This document shows, piece after piece, positions 8,398-16,409 of a DNA stretch of 64,000 bases. The position numbers were made by a program, and so were the translations under genes. This DNA comes from Enterobacter sp. SA187. Lineage in GTDB: Bacteria > Pseudomonadota > Gammaproteobacteria > Enterobacterales > Enterobacteriaceae. Positions within the stretch are counted from its first letter, which is position 1; each line of letters opens with the position of its first letter. The notes under the pieces were generated by a model, which was not told where the DNA came from, did no database searches, and worked only from the letters and a program-made list of their open reading frames with translations. The stretch covers positions 2,356,001 to 2,420,000 of the forward strand of contig NZ_CP019113.1 in the NCBI RefSeq assembly GCF_001888805.2, read 5' to 3'.

Positions 8398-9309
8398 GTG
8401 AATACATTAGAAGACACTATCGGCAATACGCCGCTGGTGAAACTCCAGCGCATGACTCCGGATAACGGCAGTGAAATCTGGGTCAAGCTGGAGGGCAATA
8501 ACCCGGCGGGATCGGTAAAAGATCGCGCGGCTTTATCGATGATCGTTCAGGCGGAAAAGCGCGGTGAAATTAAACCCGGCGATGTGCTGATCGAGGCCAC
8601 CAGCGGGAATACCGGCATTGCGCTGGCGATGATCGCCGCGATGAAAGGCTACCGCATGAAATTGCTGATGCCGGACAACATGAGCCAGGAGCGCAGGGCG
8701 GCAATGCGCGCCTATGGCGCTGAACTGGTGCTGGTCAGCAAAGAGCAGGGTATGGAAGGCGCACGCGATCTGGCGGCTGAGATGGCGCAGCGCGGCGAAG
8801 GCAAGCTGCTGGATCAGTTCAATAATCCTGATAACCCTTACGCACACTACACCACCACCGGGCCGGAAATCTGGCAGCAAACCGGCGGGCGGATCACTCA
8901 CTTTGTCTCCAGCATGGGTACCACCGGCACCATCACCGGCGTATCCCGTTTTCTGCGCGAGCAGGAAAAAGCGGTGACCATTGTCGGCCTGCAACCGGAA
9001 GAGGGCAGCAGCATTCCCGGCATCCGTCGCTGGCCCGCTGAATATATGCCGGGGATCTTTAATGCCGCGCTGGTGGACGAGGTACTGGATATTCATCAGC
9101 GTGAAGCGGAGAATACCATGCGCGAGCTGGCCACCCGGGAAGGCATCTTCTGCGGCGTCAGTTCAGGCGGCGCGGTCGCCGGGGCGTTACGCGTGGCAAA
9201 GGCCACGCCGGGCGCGGTCGTGGTGGCCATTATCTGCGATCGCGGCGATCGTTATCTCTCCACCGGCGTGTTTGGTGAAGAGAGTTATTCTCAGGGTTCA
9301 GGCATCTAA
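8398..9309 (+). CDS. cysM: Cysteine synthase B (O-acetylserine/S-sulfocysteine synthase) CysM
   Basis: This PLP-dependent enzyme makes cysteine from O-acetylserine and sulfide, and S-sulfocysteine from thiosulfate. It has 303 residues as in E. coli. K41 in NNPAGSVKDRA is the expected PLP Schiff-base lysine, and TSGNTGIA binds the PLP phosphate region. The start is GTG, as I recall for E. coli cysM, and no good ribosome site precedes it because a REP hairpin ends 19 bases upstream. In relatives cysM is the last gene of cysPTWAM. Here it is cut off from cysA by the rhamnoside cassette, so its CysB control is uncertain. It is followed 11 bases later by pdxK. Confidence 0.96.
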   Translation: MNTLEDTIGNTPLVKLQRMTPDNGSEIWVKLEGNNPAGSVKDRAALSMIVQAEKRGEIKPGDVLIEATSGNTGIALAMIAAMKGYRMKLLMPDNMSQERRAAMRAYGAELVLVSKEQGMEGARDLAAEMAQRGEGKLLDQFNNPDNPYAHYTTTGPEIWQQTGGRITHFVSSMGTTGTITGVSRFLREQEKAVTIVGLQPEEGSSIPGIRRWPAEYMPGIFNAALVDEVLDIHQREAENTMRELATREGIFCGVSSGGAVAGALRVAKATPGAVVVAIICDRGDRYLSTGVFGEESYSQGSGI

Positions 9310-9320
9310 AGGAGGCAACA

Positions 9321-10166
9321 ATGAACATGGTGTTGTTCAACGATAAAACCAGAGCGTTACAGGCGGATATTGTCGCCGTGCAGTCGCAGGTAGTTTACGG
9401 CAGCGTCGGTAACAGCATTGGCGTGCCGACCATCAAACGTCACCATCTCAATGTGATCGCCGTTCCGACGGTGCTGCTCAGTAATACCCCGCATTACGAT
9501 ACCTTCTACGGCGGCGTGATCCCCGACGAGTGGTTCAGCGGTTATTTACAGGCGTTGCAGGAGCGGGATGCGCTGCGCCAGGTACGCGCGGTGACCACCG
9601 GTTATATGGGCAATGCGTCGCAGATTGCTATTCTGGCGCGCTGGCTGACGGCGCTGAAGGCGCAGCATCCTGATCTGCTGATCCTGGTGGACCCGGTTAT
9701 TGGCGACATCGACAGCGGTATTTACGTCAAGCCGGAGCTGCCGGACGCCTATCGCCAGCATCTGCTGCCGCTGGCGCAGGGGCTGACGCCGAACGTTTTC
9801 GAACTGGAAGTGCTGACCGGCAAACCGTGCCGCGATCATGACAGCGCCATTGCCGCCGCCAAAGGGCTGCTCTCTGATTCCCTGAAATGGATTGTTATCA
9901 CCAGTGCGCCGGGCGTTGCCGACAGCGACGACATGCACGTGGTGCTGGTCACGGCAGACAGTGTGGAAGTGATCACCCATCCGCGCGTGGCGACAGATTT
10001 AAAAGGCACCGGCGATCTGTTCTGCGCCGAGCTGACCAGCGGCATCGTAAAAGGCTTAAGCCTGAGCGACGCGGTGAAAAAGGCGGGAACGCGGGTTTTT
10101 GAGGTGATGCGTTATACGCTGGATACCGGCCGTGATGAACTGCTGCTGCCGCCAGACCTGGTCTGA
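9321..10166 (+). CDS. pdxK: Pyridoxal/pyridoxine/pyridoxamine kinase PdxK
   Basis: This cytosolic kinase phosphorylates the B6 vitamers in the PLP salvage pathway. The 281-residue protein is close to the E. coli length of 283 and shows VQSQVVYGSVGNS near the N-terminus, VDPVIGD in the middle and the ribokinase-superfamily catalytic motif DLKGTGDLFCA near the C-terminus. A strong AGGAGG precedes the ATG. It begins 11 bases after cysM, so it may be cotranscribed with a PLP enzyme. E. coli carries extra genes (yfeK, yfeS) near here that are absent. It converges on crr across a bidirectional terminator. Confidence 0.95.
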   Translation: MNMVLFNDKTRALQADIVAVQSQVVYGSVGNSIGVPTIKRHHLNVIAVPTVLLSNTPHYDTFYGGVIPDEWFSGYLQALQERDALRQVRAVTTGYMGNASQIAILARWLTALKAQHPDLLILVDPVIGDIDSGIYVKPELPDAYRQHLLPLAQGLTPNVFELEVLTGKPCRDHDSAIAAAKGLLSDSLKWIVITSAPGVADSDDMHVVLVTADSVEVITHPRVATDLKGTGDLFCAELTSGIVKGLSLSDAVKKAGTRVFEVMRYTLDTGRDELLLPPDLV

Positions 10167-10182
10167 ACGCAAAGTGACAGGC

Positions 10183-10213
10183 AAAAAAAAGGCACCCTGA
10201 AGGTGCCTTTTTT
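10183..10213. terminator. Bidirectional terminator between pdxK and crr
   Basis: The stem GGCACC/GGTGCC (10191-10207) is flanked by a run of eight As before it and seven Ts after it. It can therefore terminate both pdxK on the plus strand and the ptsHI-crr operon on the minus strand. Confidence 0.88.
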
Positions 10214-10227
10214 ATGTGCGGCAAGAA

Positions 10228-10737
10228 TTACTTCTTGATGCGGATAACCGGGGTTTCGCCCACGGTCACGCTACCGGACAGTTTGATCAGCTCTTTGATT
10301 TCGTCCATGTTGGAGATAACAACCGGCGTCAGGGTAGACTTGGCTTTCTCTTCCAGCAGTGCCAGATCGAACTCGATGACCGGGTCGCCAACTTTAACGC
10401 GCTGGCCTTCTTCGGCGATACGTTTGAAACCTTCGCCTTTCAGTTCAACGGTATCAATACCGAAGTGAACGAACAGCTCAATGCCGCTATCGGATTCGAT
10501 AGAGAAGGCATGGTTGGTTTCAAAGATTTTGCCGATGGTACCGTCAACCGGTGCCACCATTTTGTTGCCGGTTGGTTTGATAGCGATGCCATCACCAACG
10601 ATTTTTTCAGCAAACACTACATCCGGCACATCTTCAATATTGACGATCTCGCCAGACAGCGGAGCGATAATCTCAATGGTTCCGGTATCTTTCTTATCGT
10701 CAGAAACCAGAGATTTCAGTTTATCGAACAAACCCAT
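10228..10737 (-). CDS. crr: Glucose-specific PTS enzyme IIA (EIIA-Glc) Crr
   Basis: This soluble phosphocarrier passes phosphate from HPr to the glucose permease and is the regulator behind inducer exclusion and adenylate cyclase activation. The protein has 169 residues, identical in length to E. coli. The phosphorylated histidine lies in ELFVHFGIDTVEL, and the second active-site histidine is in the ETNHAFSIES segment. It is the third gene of ptsH-ptsI-crr, 40 bases after ptsI, and ends at a bidirectional terminator shared with pdxK. Confidence 0.97.
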   Translation of the reverse strand: MGLFDKLKSLVSDDKKDTGTIEIIAPLSGEIVNIEDVPDVVFAEKIVGDGIAIKPTGNKMVAPVDGTIGKIFETNHAFSIESDSGIELFVHFGIDTVELKGEGFKRIAEEGQRVKVGDPVIEFDLALLEEKAKSTLTPVVISNMDEIKELIKLSGSVTVGETPVIRIKK

Positions 10738-10777
10738 GATCTTCTCCTAAGCAGTAATTTGGGCCGCATCTCGTGGA

Positions 10778-12505
10778 TTAGCAGATTGTTTTTTCTTCAA
10801 TGAACTTGTTAACCAGCGTCATTAACTCGTCCGTTGTCGGTTGAGCAAGAGCCTGCTCTGCTAATACCTTCGCATCTTCGAAGTTCGTGTTACGGATAAT
10901 CTTCTTAATGCGCGGGATAGAAATGGCACTCATACTGAATTCATCCAGACCCATCCCCAGCAACAGAAGTGTAGCACGTTCATCGCCTGCTAGCTCACCA
11001 CACATGCCAGTCCATTTGCCTTCAGCATGAGAAGCATCAATGACTTGCTTGATAAGCGTCAGCACGGACGGTGACATCGGCTGGTAAAGATGTGAAATCA
11101 TATCATTACCACGGTCAACTGCCAGCGTATACTGCGTTAAATCATTGGTACCGATGCTAAAGAAATCAACTTCTTTCGCCAGGTGACGGGCAATGGTCGC
11201 TGCGGCAGGGGTTTCCACCATCACGCCCACTTCAATGCTCTCGTCAAAGGCTTTACCTTCGTCACGCAGTTCCTGTTTATAGATCTCGATCTCTTTTTTC
11301 AGCGTGCGCACTTCTTCAACAGAGATGATCATCGGGAACATGATGCGCAGTTTGCCGAAGGCGGAGGCGCGCAGGATGGCGCGAACCTGATCGCGGAGGA
11401 TCTCTTTACGATCCATAGCGATACGTACCGCACGCCAGCCCAGGAACGGGTTTTCTTCTTTCGGGAAGTTCATGTACGGCAGCTCTTTATCGCCGCCAAT
11501 GTCCATGGTACGGACGATAACCGCTTGCGAGCCACAGGCTTCTGCAACGGCTTTATAGGCCGCAAACTGCTCTTCTTCGCTTGGCAGAGAGTCGCGATCC
11601 ATGAACAGGAATTCGGTACGGTACAGGCCGACACCTTCCGCGCCGTTACGCTCAGCACCGTCTACATCGCGGACAGTACCAATGTTGGCGCACACTTCAA
11701 CCTGATGGCCGTCGAGCGTGATTGCCGGCAGATCTTTCAGCTTCGCCAGTTCAGCTTTTTCGCTGGCGACCTGTTCCTGCACGGCACGCAGTTTTTCGAT
11801 CTCTTCGTTGGTCGGGTTGACGTAAACCAGATTGTTTACGGCATCCAGAATCAGATAGTCGTCGTTTTTCACCTGCGAGGTGACGCTACCGGTGCCCACA
11901 ATCGCTGGCAGCTCAAGGGAACGCGCCATGATAGAGGTATGGGAGGTACGGCCGCCAACGTCGGTGATAAAGCCCAGCACCTTCTTCAGGTTAAGCTGTG
12001 CGGTTTCGGACGGAGTCAGATCGGCAGCGACCAGGATGACTTCATCCTGAATTGCGCTGAGATCGATAATCGCCAGGCCAAGGATATTGCGCAGCAGACG
12101 TTTACCGATGTCACGCACGTCAGCGGCGCGTTCTTTCAGGTATTCGTCATCCAGCTCTTCAAGAGCGGTGGCCTGACCTTCGATAATTTCGTGCGCGGCT
12201 GCATCAGCAGTGACGTGCTTATCTTTAATCAGGGCTATGATTTCCTGCTCAAGCTCCTCATCTTCGAGCAGCATAATGTGCCCTTCGAAGATGGCTTCTT
12301 TTTCTTCACCGAAAGTTTCGCCAGCTTTAGTCTTAATGGCTTCCAGTTGCGCTGATGCCTTGGCACGACCGCTCAGAAAACGTTCAACTTCCTGATCAAC
12401 CTTGTCGGCAGAAATTTTTTTCCGGTCGATGACGATCTCGTCTTCTTTCAGCAGCAATGCTTTGCCGAAAGCGATACCCGGGGATGCTAAAATGCCTGAA
12501 ATCAT
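10778..12505 (-). CDS. ptsI: PTS enzyme I PtsI
   Basis: Enzyme I takes phosphate from phosphoenolpyruvate and hands it to HPr, starting all PTS transport, including the gfr permease found at 42525-45055. The protein has 575 residues as in E. coli. The phosphohistidine sits in GGRTSHTSIMARS (about H189), and the C-terminal PEP-binding barrel shows IGTNDLTQY and the active-site cysteine in WTGMCGELAGD. It follows ptsH by 44 bases. The frame opposite it is long but is only an antisense shadow. Confidence 0.98.
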   Translation of the reverse strand: MISGILASPGIAFGKALLLKEDEIVIDRKKISADKVDQEVERFLSGRAKASAQLEAIKTKAGETFGEEKEAIFEGHIMLLEDEELEQEIIALIKDKHVTADAAAHEIIEGQATALEELDDEYLKERAADVRDIGKRLLRNILGLAIIDLSAIQDEVILVAADLTPSETAQLNLKKVLGFITDVGGRTSHTSIMARSLELPAIVGTGSVTSQVKNDDYLILDAVNNLVYVNPTNEEIEKLRAVQEQVASEKAELAKLKDLPAITLDGHQVEVCANIGTVRDVDGAERNGAEGVGLYRTEFLFMDRDSLPSEEEQFAAYKAVAEACGSQAVIVRTMDIGGDKELPYMNFPKEENPFLGWRAVRIAMDRKEILRDQVRAILRASAFGKLRIMFPMIISVEEVRTLKKEIEIYKQELRDEGKAFDESIEVGVMVETPAAATIARHLAKEVDFFSIGTNDLTQYTLAVDRGNDMISHLYQPMSPSVLTLIKQVIDASHAEGKWTGMCGELAGDERATLLLLGMGLDEFSMSAISIPRIKKIIRNTNFEDAKVLAEQALAQPTTDELMTLVNKFIEEKTIC

Positions 12506-12549
12506 AACCCTACCTTACTTGTGACTGATTTTTAAAAGAACCCGTGAAC

Positions 12550-12807
12550 TTACTCGAGTTCAGCCATCAGTTTAACCAGATGCTCAACGGCTTTCTGCTC
12601 GTCTTCGCCTTCTGCGGACAGCGTAACCACAGTACCCTGAGTCAGACCCAGAGTTTGCAGTTTGAACAGGCTTTTAGCACTGGCGCTTTTGCCATTGGAG
12701 GTCACAGTGATCTCAGAGGAGAAGCCTTTTGCTTCTTTAACAAACTGAGCAGCAGGGCGGGTATGCAGACCGTTCGGAGCGGTAATGGTAACTTCTTGCT
12801 GGAACAT
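12550..12807 (-). CDS. ptsH: Phosphocarrier protein HPr PtsH
   Basis: HPr relays phosphate from enzyme I to the sugar-specific IIA proteins. The 85-residue protein has the phosphohistidine H15 in NGLHTRPAA and the serine-46 region in NGKSASAKS. It is the first gene of ptsH-ptsI-crr. The start follows a minus-strand TTGGGGAAATACA leader with only a moderate ribosome site, as in other enterobacteria. The upstream 384 bases hold its promoters. Confidence 0.98.
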   Translation of the reverse strand: MFQQEVTITAPNGLHTRPAAQFVKEAKGFSSEITVTSNGKSASAKSLFKLQTLGLTQGTVVTLSAEGEDEQKAVEHLVKLMAELE

Positions 12808-13141
12808 TGTATTTCCCCAACTTATAGGTTTAGTGTTGTGGAACTAAAGTCTAGCCTGGCGGCTTAACTTTAGCCTGTATTGTTAGCGCCGAGAGTAACG
12901 GGACGCGATACAGAAGCGTGTTGACGCAAATCCGGGCCGGAAACTTCTGGCCGTTAAGGTTTCGTCCGTCATTAATCATTATGCCGCGAAAGCGAGACCT
13001 GAACCAAATGATTAAATCGATTCAGCTGGCACAAAGTCACAATTCGATTAATTTCGCGCTTCGAAATAAATGTGGTGCTTAAATACCAGACCTGCAGGGG
13101 CGAAGCAATGCTGTGCGAGCGGAAACTTTGACGTGCGCCAC
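12808..13141 (-). promoter_or_regulatory. ptsH promoter/leader region with CRP-like site
   Basis: This gene-free stretch upstream of ptsH corresponds to the region where E. coli has several pts promoters controlled by CRP and other factors. On the minus strand a CRP-like half site TGTGAC followed by TTTGTGCCA lies at 13027-13041. I could not fix -10/-35 boxes with confidence. A reading frame over 12972-13229 is not credible as a gene. Confidence 0.5.
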
Positions 13142-13169
13142 AAAAAAGCACCCTGACAGGTGCTTTTTT
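13142..13169. terminator. Terminator after cysK
   Basis: A hairpin with stem GCACC/GGTGC, flanked by six As and six Ts, lies 23 bases past the cysK stop. It terminates cysK on the minus strand and protects the ptsH promoter region; the A/T symmetry would also allow action on the plus strand. Confidence 0.85.
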
Positions 13170-13191
13170 GCGCGATTTTACTGTGCGGACA

Positions 13192-14163
13192 TTACTGTTG
13201 CAGTTCTTTTTCAGTGAAGAGATCGGCAAACAGCGCAGTGCTCAAATAACGCTCACCTGAAGAAGGGAGAATAACGACAATATTCTTGTTGGTAAAGGTT
13301 TCGTCTTCCTGCAATTTCAATGCTGCCGCTACGGCGGCTCCGGAAGAGATGCCTGCCAGGATACCTTCTTCTTCCATCAGACGACGCGCGGTGTCGATGG
13401 CTTCTTCGTTAGTGATGGTGACCACTTTGTCGATAAGCTTAAGATCCAGGTTGCCAGGAATAAAGCCTGCGCCGATACCCTGGATTTTATGCGGGCCTGG
13501 CTTCAGCTCTTCGCCTGCCAGCGCTTGCTTGATCACCGGGGAGTCGGTCGGTTCAACCGCCACGGTGATGAGATCCGTTTTGCCTTTGGTATTTTTAATA
13601 TAACGGCTCACGCCGGTCAGCGTACCGCCGGTGCCCACGCCTGCGATAAACACATCAACCTGTCCGTCGGTATCTTCCCAGATTTCCGGGCCGGTGGTTT
13701 TTTCGTGGATTTCCGGGTTCGCCGGGTTGCTGAACTGCTGAAGCAGCAGGTATTTGGATGGATCGCTGGCGACAATTTCTTCCGCCTTCTGGATCGCGCC
13801 TTTCATGCCTTTCGCGCCTTCGGTCAGCACCAGGTTCGCGCCCAGCGCTTTCAGCAGCTTGCGGCGTTCAATGCTCATGGTTTCCGGCATGGTCAGCGTC
13901 AGCTTGTAACCGCGCGCGGCAGCCACATAGGCCAGCGCGATACCGGTGTTGCCGCTGGTCGGTTCAACCAGTTCAACGCCCTGTTTCAGCACACCACGTT
14001 TTTCGGCATCCCAAATCATATTGGCACCGATACGGCATTTCACGCTGAAGCTCGGGTTGCGGGATTCAACCTTCGCCAGGATGCGTCCATTGCCGATGCG
14101 GTTCAGTCGAACCAGCGGCGTATGACCGATAGTCAACGAGTTGTCTTCAAAAATCTTACTCAT
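13192..14163 (-). CDS. cysK: Cysteine synthase A (O-acetylserine sulfhydrylase A) CysK
   Basis: This PLP enzyme makes cysteine from O-acetylserine and sulfide, and binds serine acetyltransferase (CysE) through that protein's C-terminus. The 323-residue protein has the PLP lysine in NPSFSVKCRIG (about K42), the PTSGNTGIAL phosphate loop and the GTGGTLTG loop. The ATG at 14163 has AAGGA six bases upstream. It lies downstream of cysZ on the same strand but has its own 140-base leader, consistent with separate CysB control. With CysM and CysPTWA it completes the sulfur assimilation theme of the window. Confidence 0.98.
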   Translation of the reverse strand: MSKIFEDNSLTIGHTPLVRLNRIGNGRILAKVESRNPSFSVKCRIGANMIWDAEKRGVLKQGVELVEPTSGNTGIALAYVAAARGYKLTLTMPETMSIERRKLLKALGANLVLTEGAKGMKGAIQKAEEIVASDPSKYLLLQQFSNPANPEIHEKTTGPEIWEDTDGQVDVFIAGVGTGGTLTGVSRYIKNTKGKTDLITVAVEPTDSPVIKQALAGEELKPGPHKIQGIGAGFIPGNLDLKLIDKVVTITNEEAIDTARRLMEEEGILAGISSGAAVAAALKLQEDETFTNKNIVVILPSSGERYLSTALFADLFTEKELQQ

Positions 14164-14303
14164 AGCCCGTCCTTAACTGTATGAATTTGGGAACGTCATC
14201 AGCATACGCGGTTAAGAATGATGCGGAAGTAAGGATTTCGCATATCTATATGCTGATGAGAAATAATGACAACAAGTATGGAATAAGAAGAGGAATAATC
14301 CAC

Positions 14304-15065
14304 TCACTTCCACAGCGCGTGTTTTGGCCGATAACAGTCCACCCACATCGCCGTTGCGCCGCATACCGCCACCGGCATGATGACCAGGTTAAGGAACGGG
14401 ATCAGCGTAAACAGGCTGGTCAGCGCGCCAAACTGCATATTTGTGACCTTTTGCTGGCGTAACGCCTCGCGCATGGTTTTAAAGGGCACTTTATGATTAT
14501 CAAAGGGATAATCGCAGTACTGGATCGCCAGCATCCAGGCGCTGAACAGGAACCACAGCACGGGAGCGACCGTCTGACCAATGCCAGGGATGAAATAAAG
14601 AAGCAGCAACACCAGGGCCCGCGGCAGATACCACGCCAGTTTCTGCCATTCACGCTTCATGATGCGCGGAATGTCTTTCATGATGGCGGCGATCCCTGCA
14701 TCCGGCGGCGTTGCGCCGGTCAGACGCGCTTCCAGCTGTTCCGCCAGCAGGCCGTTGAAGGGGGCCGCGATCCAGTTGGCGAGGGTTGAGAAGAAATAGC
14801 CGAACACCAGCACCACCGAAATGACCACCAGAGGCCACAGTAAATAGCTCAGCCACTGGAGCCAGTCGGGTACGTGGGACATAAGTTGCGGGATCCAGCT
14901 GTCGAGCTGTAAAAAGAGCCATAAAAAAGCGGCGCCCATCAGCAGAATATTGACCAGCAGCGGCATGATCACAAAGCGGCGAATGCCGGGGAGGGTGATG
15001 AGCTTCCAGCCCTGAGAAAAGTACCAGACGCCGCTACGAGGCGCGGTTGCAGATGATAAACCCAT
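14304..15065 (-). CDS. cysZ: Sulfate channel/transporter CysZ
   Basis: This inner-membrane protein mediates sulfate uptake for cysteine synthesis. It has 253 residues, matching E. coli. Hydrophobic segments are clear at about residues 27-50, 65-95, 150-180 and 205-225, with a polar interior rich in arginine and lysine (DIPRIMKREWQKLAW). It is divergent from zipA with a 229-base gap, and upstream of cysK in the same direction, the usual enterobacterial order. Confidence 0.95.
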   Translation of the reverse strand: MGLSSATAPRSGVWYFSQGWKLITLPGIRRFVIMPLLVNILLMGAAFLWLFLQLDSWIPQLMSHVPDWLQWLSYLLWPLVVISVVLVFGYFFSTLANWIAAPFNGLLAEQLEARLTGATPPDAGIAAIMKDIPRIMKREWQKLAWYLPRALVLLLLYFIPGIGQTVAPVLWFLFSAWMLAIQYCDYPFDNHKVPFKTMREALRQQKVTNMQFGALTSLFTLIPFLNLVIMPVAVCGATAMWVDCYRPKHALWK

Positions 15066-15294
15066 ATCAGGCCAGACTCCTTTATTAACAGCCAGGGAAA
15101 GTGCACGGCTATATTAGCGGTTTACGCGCCGCTGGCTAGTTCGGAAATGTTCGAAAAAACAGCAAAAAGCACGATTTTGTTCATCTTTATGCAGTGAAAG
15201 CCATGTGTGCACTTGCACTTGCGGGAATCGGCAAATACTCTTAGTGAGTAAATGTTTGCCGTGGTGGCAAGGTGTTAGAACAACAGAGAATATA

Positions 15295-16338
15295 ATGATG
15301 CAGGATTTGCGTCTGATATTAATCATTGTTGGCGCGATCGCCATAATCGCTCTGCTGGTACATGGGTTCTGGACCAGCCGGAAAGAGCGCTCTTCTATGT
15401 TCCGCGATCGCCCATTAAAACGCATGAAGTCGCGTCGCGATGATGAACCTTTTGAGGATGACATCGACGAAGACGCCGACGATGGCGTAGGTGAAGTTCG
15501 GGTTCACCGGGTTAACCCTGCACCGGGAACAGCCCCTGAGCAGGATGCCCCGCGTTCGCCTCAGCACCAGTATCAGCCGCCTTATGCGTCGGCACAGCCT
15601 CGCCCGACGGCACCCGTGCCGCCGCGTGACAGCGCGCCGGTGGCTTATGAGGAGCCGCCGCGTCAGCCGGTACAGCAGCCGCAGCAGCCTGTTCATCAAC
15701 AGCCAGTGCATCAACAACCGGCTCAGCCGCAACCCGTACATCAACAGCCAGTTCATCCGCAACCGGCTCAACAACAGCCTGTTCACCAGCAGCCTGTCAC
15801 GCATCAACCGCAGCCTGCGCCGCACGTCGAGCCGCAGTACAGCGCGCCGCAGCAGCCAGAACCCGCTCCAGCGCCCGTCGTTGAAGAGCCGGTTATCGCG
15901 CCTGAACCGCCGAAGCGTAAAGAAACGGTGATCGTGATGAGCGTAGCCGCGCATCAGGGTACCGAACTGAACGGTGATGTGCTGCTTAACAGCATTCAAC
16001 AGGCTGGCTTTATGTTCGGCGACATGAACATTTTCCATCGTCACCTCAGCCCGGACGGCAGCGGCCCGGCACTGTTCAGCCTGGCGAATATGGTTAATCC
16101 TGGCACCTTTGATCCTGAAATGACCGGCAACTTCACCACGCCTGGCGTTACTATCTTCATGCAGGTGCCGTCTTACGGCGATGAGTTGCAAAACTTCAAG
16201 CTTATGCTGCAATCTGCTCAGTACATTGCTGATGAAGTCGGCGGCATGGTGTTAGACGATCAGCGCCGTATGATGACGCCGCAAAAGCTGCGTGAGTATC
16301 AGGCCCGCATTCGCGAAGTTAAAGAGGCAAACGCATAA
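15295..16338 (+). CDS. zipA: Cell division protein ZipA
   Basis: ZipA anchors FtsZ to the inner membrane at mid-cell and is essential in E. coli. The protein has an N-terminal transmembrane helix (residues 5-25, LRLILIIVGAIAIIALLVHGF), a charged basic/acidic stretch, a long Pro/Gln-rich linker with 15-residue repeats (131-175), and a C-terminal FtsZ-binding domain from about 210. The ATG at 15295 gives the conserved start MMQDLRLIL; a further in-frame ATG at 15205 would add 30 non-conserved residues. Length is 347, a little longer than I recall for E. coli, because of the linker. Confidence 0.96.
   Translation: MMQDLRLILIIVGAIAIIALLVHGFWTSRKERSSMFRDRPLKRMKSRRDDEPFEDDIDEDADDGVGEVRVHRVNPAPGTAPEQDAPRSPQHQYQPPYASAQPRPTAPVPPRDSAPVAYEEPPRQPVQQPQQPVHQQPVHQQPAQPQPVHQQPVHPQPAQQQPVHQQPVTHQPQPAPHVEPQYSAPQQPEPAPAPVVEEPVIAPEPPKRKETVIVMSVAAHQGTELNGDVLLNSIQQAGFMFGDMNIFHRHLSPDGSGPALFSLANMVNPGTFDPEMTGNFTTPGVTIFMQVPSYGDELQNFKLMLQSAQYIADEVGGMVLDDQRRMMTPQKLREYQARIREVKEANA
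15685..15819 (+). repeat. 45-bp tandem repeat coding QPVHQ units in the ZipA linker
   Basis: Three consecutive 45-base units (15685-15729, 15730-15774, 15775-15819) encode QPVHQQPVHQQPAQP, QPVHQQPVHPQPAQQ and QPVHQQPVTHQPQPA. Each unit contains the smaller 15-base QPVHQ block twice or nearly so. The units differ by point changes, so the array has begun to diverge. It lies inside the flexible Pro/Gln linker, where length changes should be tolerated. Confidence 0.85.
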
Positions 16339-16369
16339 ACTGCGTATGGCTGTTCTAACCCCTTCCTGA

Positions 16370-16395
16370 ACCCCCGCCTGTCGGGGGTTTTTATT
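16370..16395 (+). terminator. Terminator after zipA
   Basis: The hairpin CCCCCG/CGGGGG with loop CCTGT is followed by TTTTTATTATT. It lies between the zipA stop and the ligA start (16410), so ligA needs a promoter close by or depends on read-through. Confidence 0.85.
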
Positions 16396-16409
16396 ATTGA
16401 TGGTGTGTT

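Noticed and set aside
11183..12355. 390-codon frame antisense to ptsI
   Set aside because: Its composition (rich in F, Q, H) is typical of antisense readings of a strongly coding gene; ptsI is certain.
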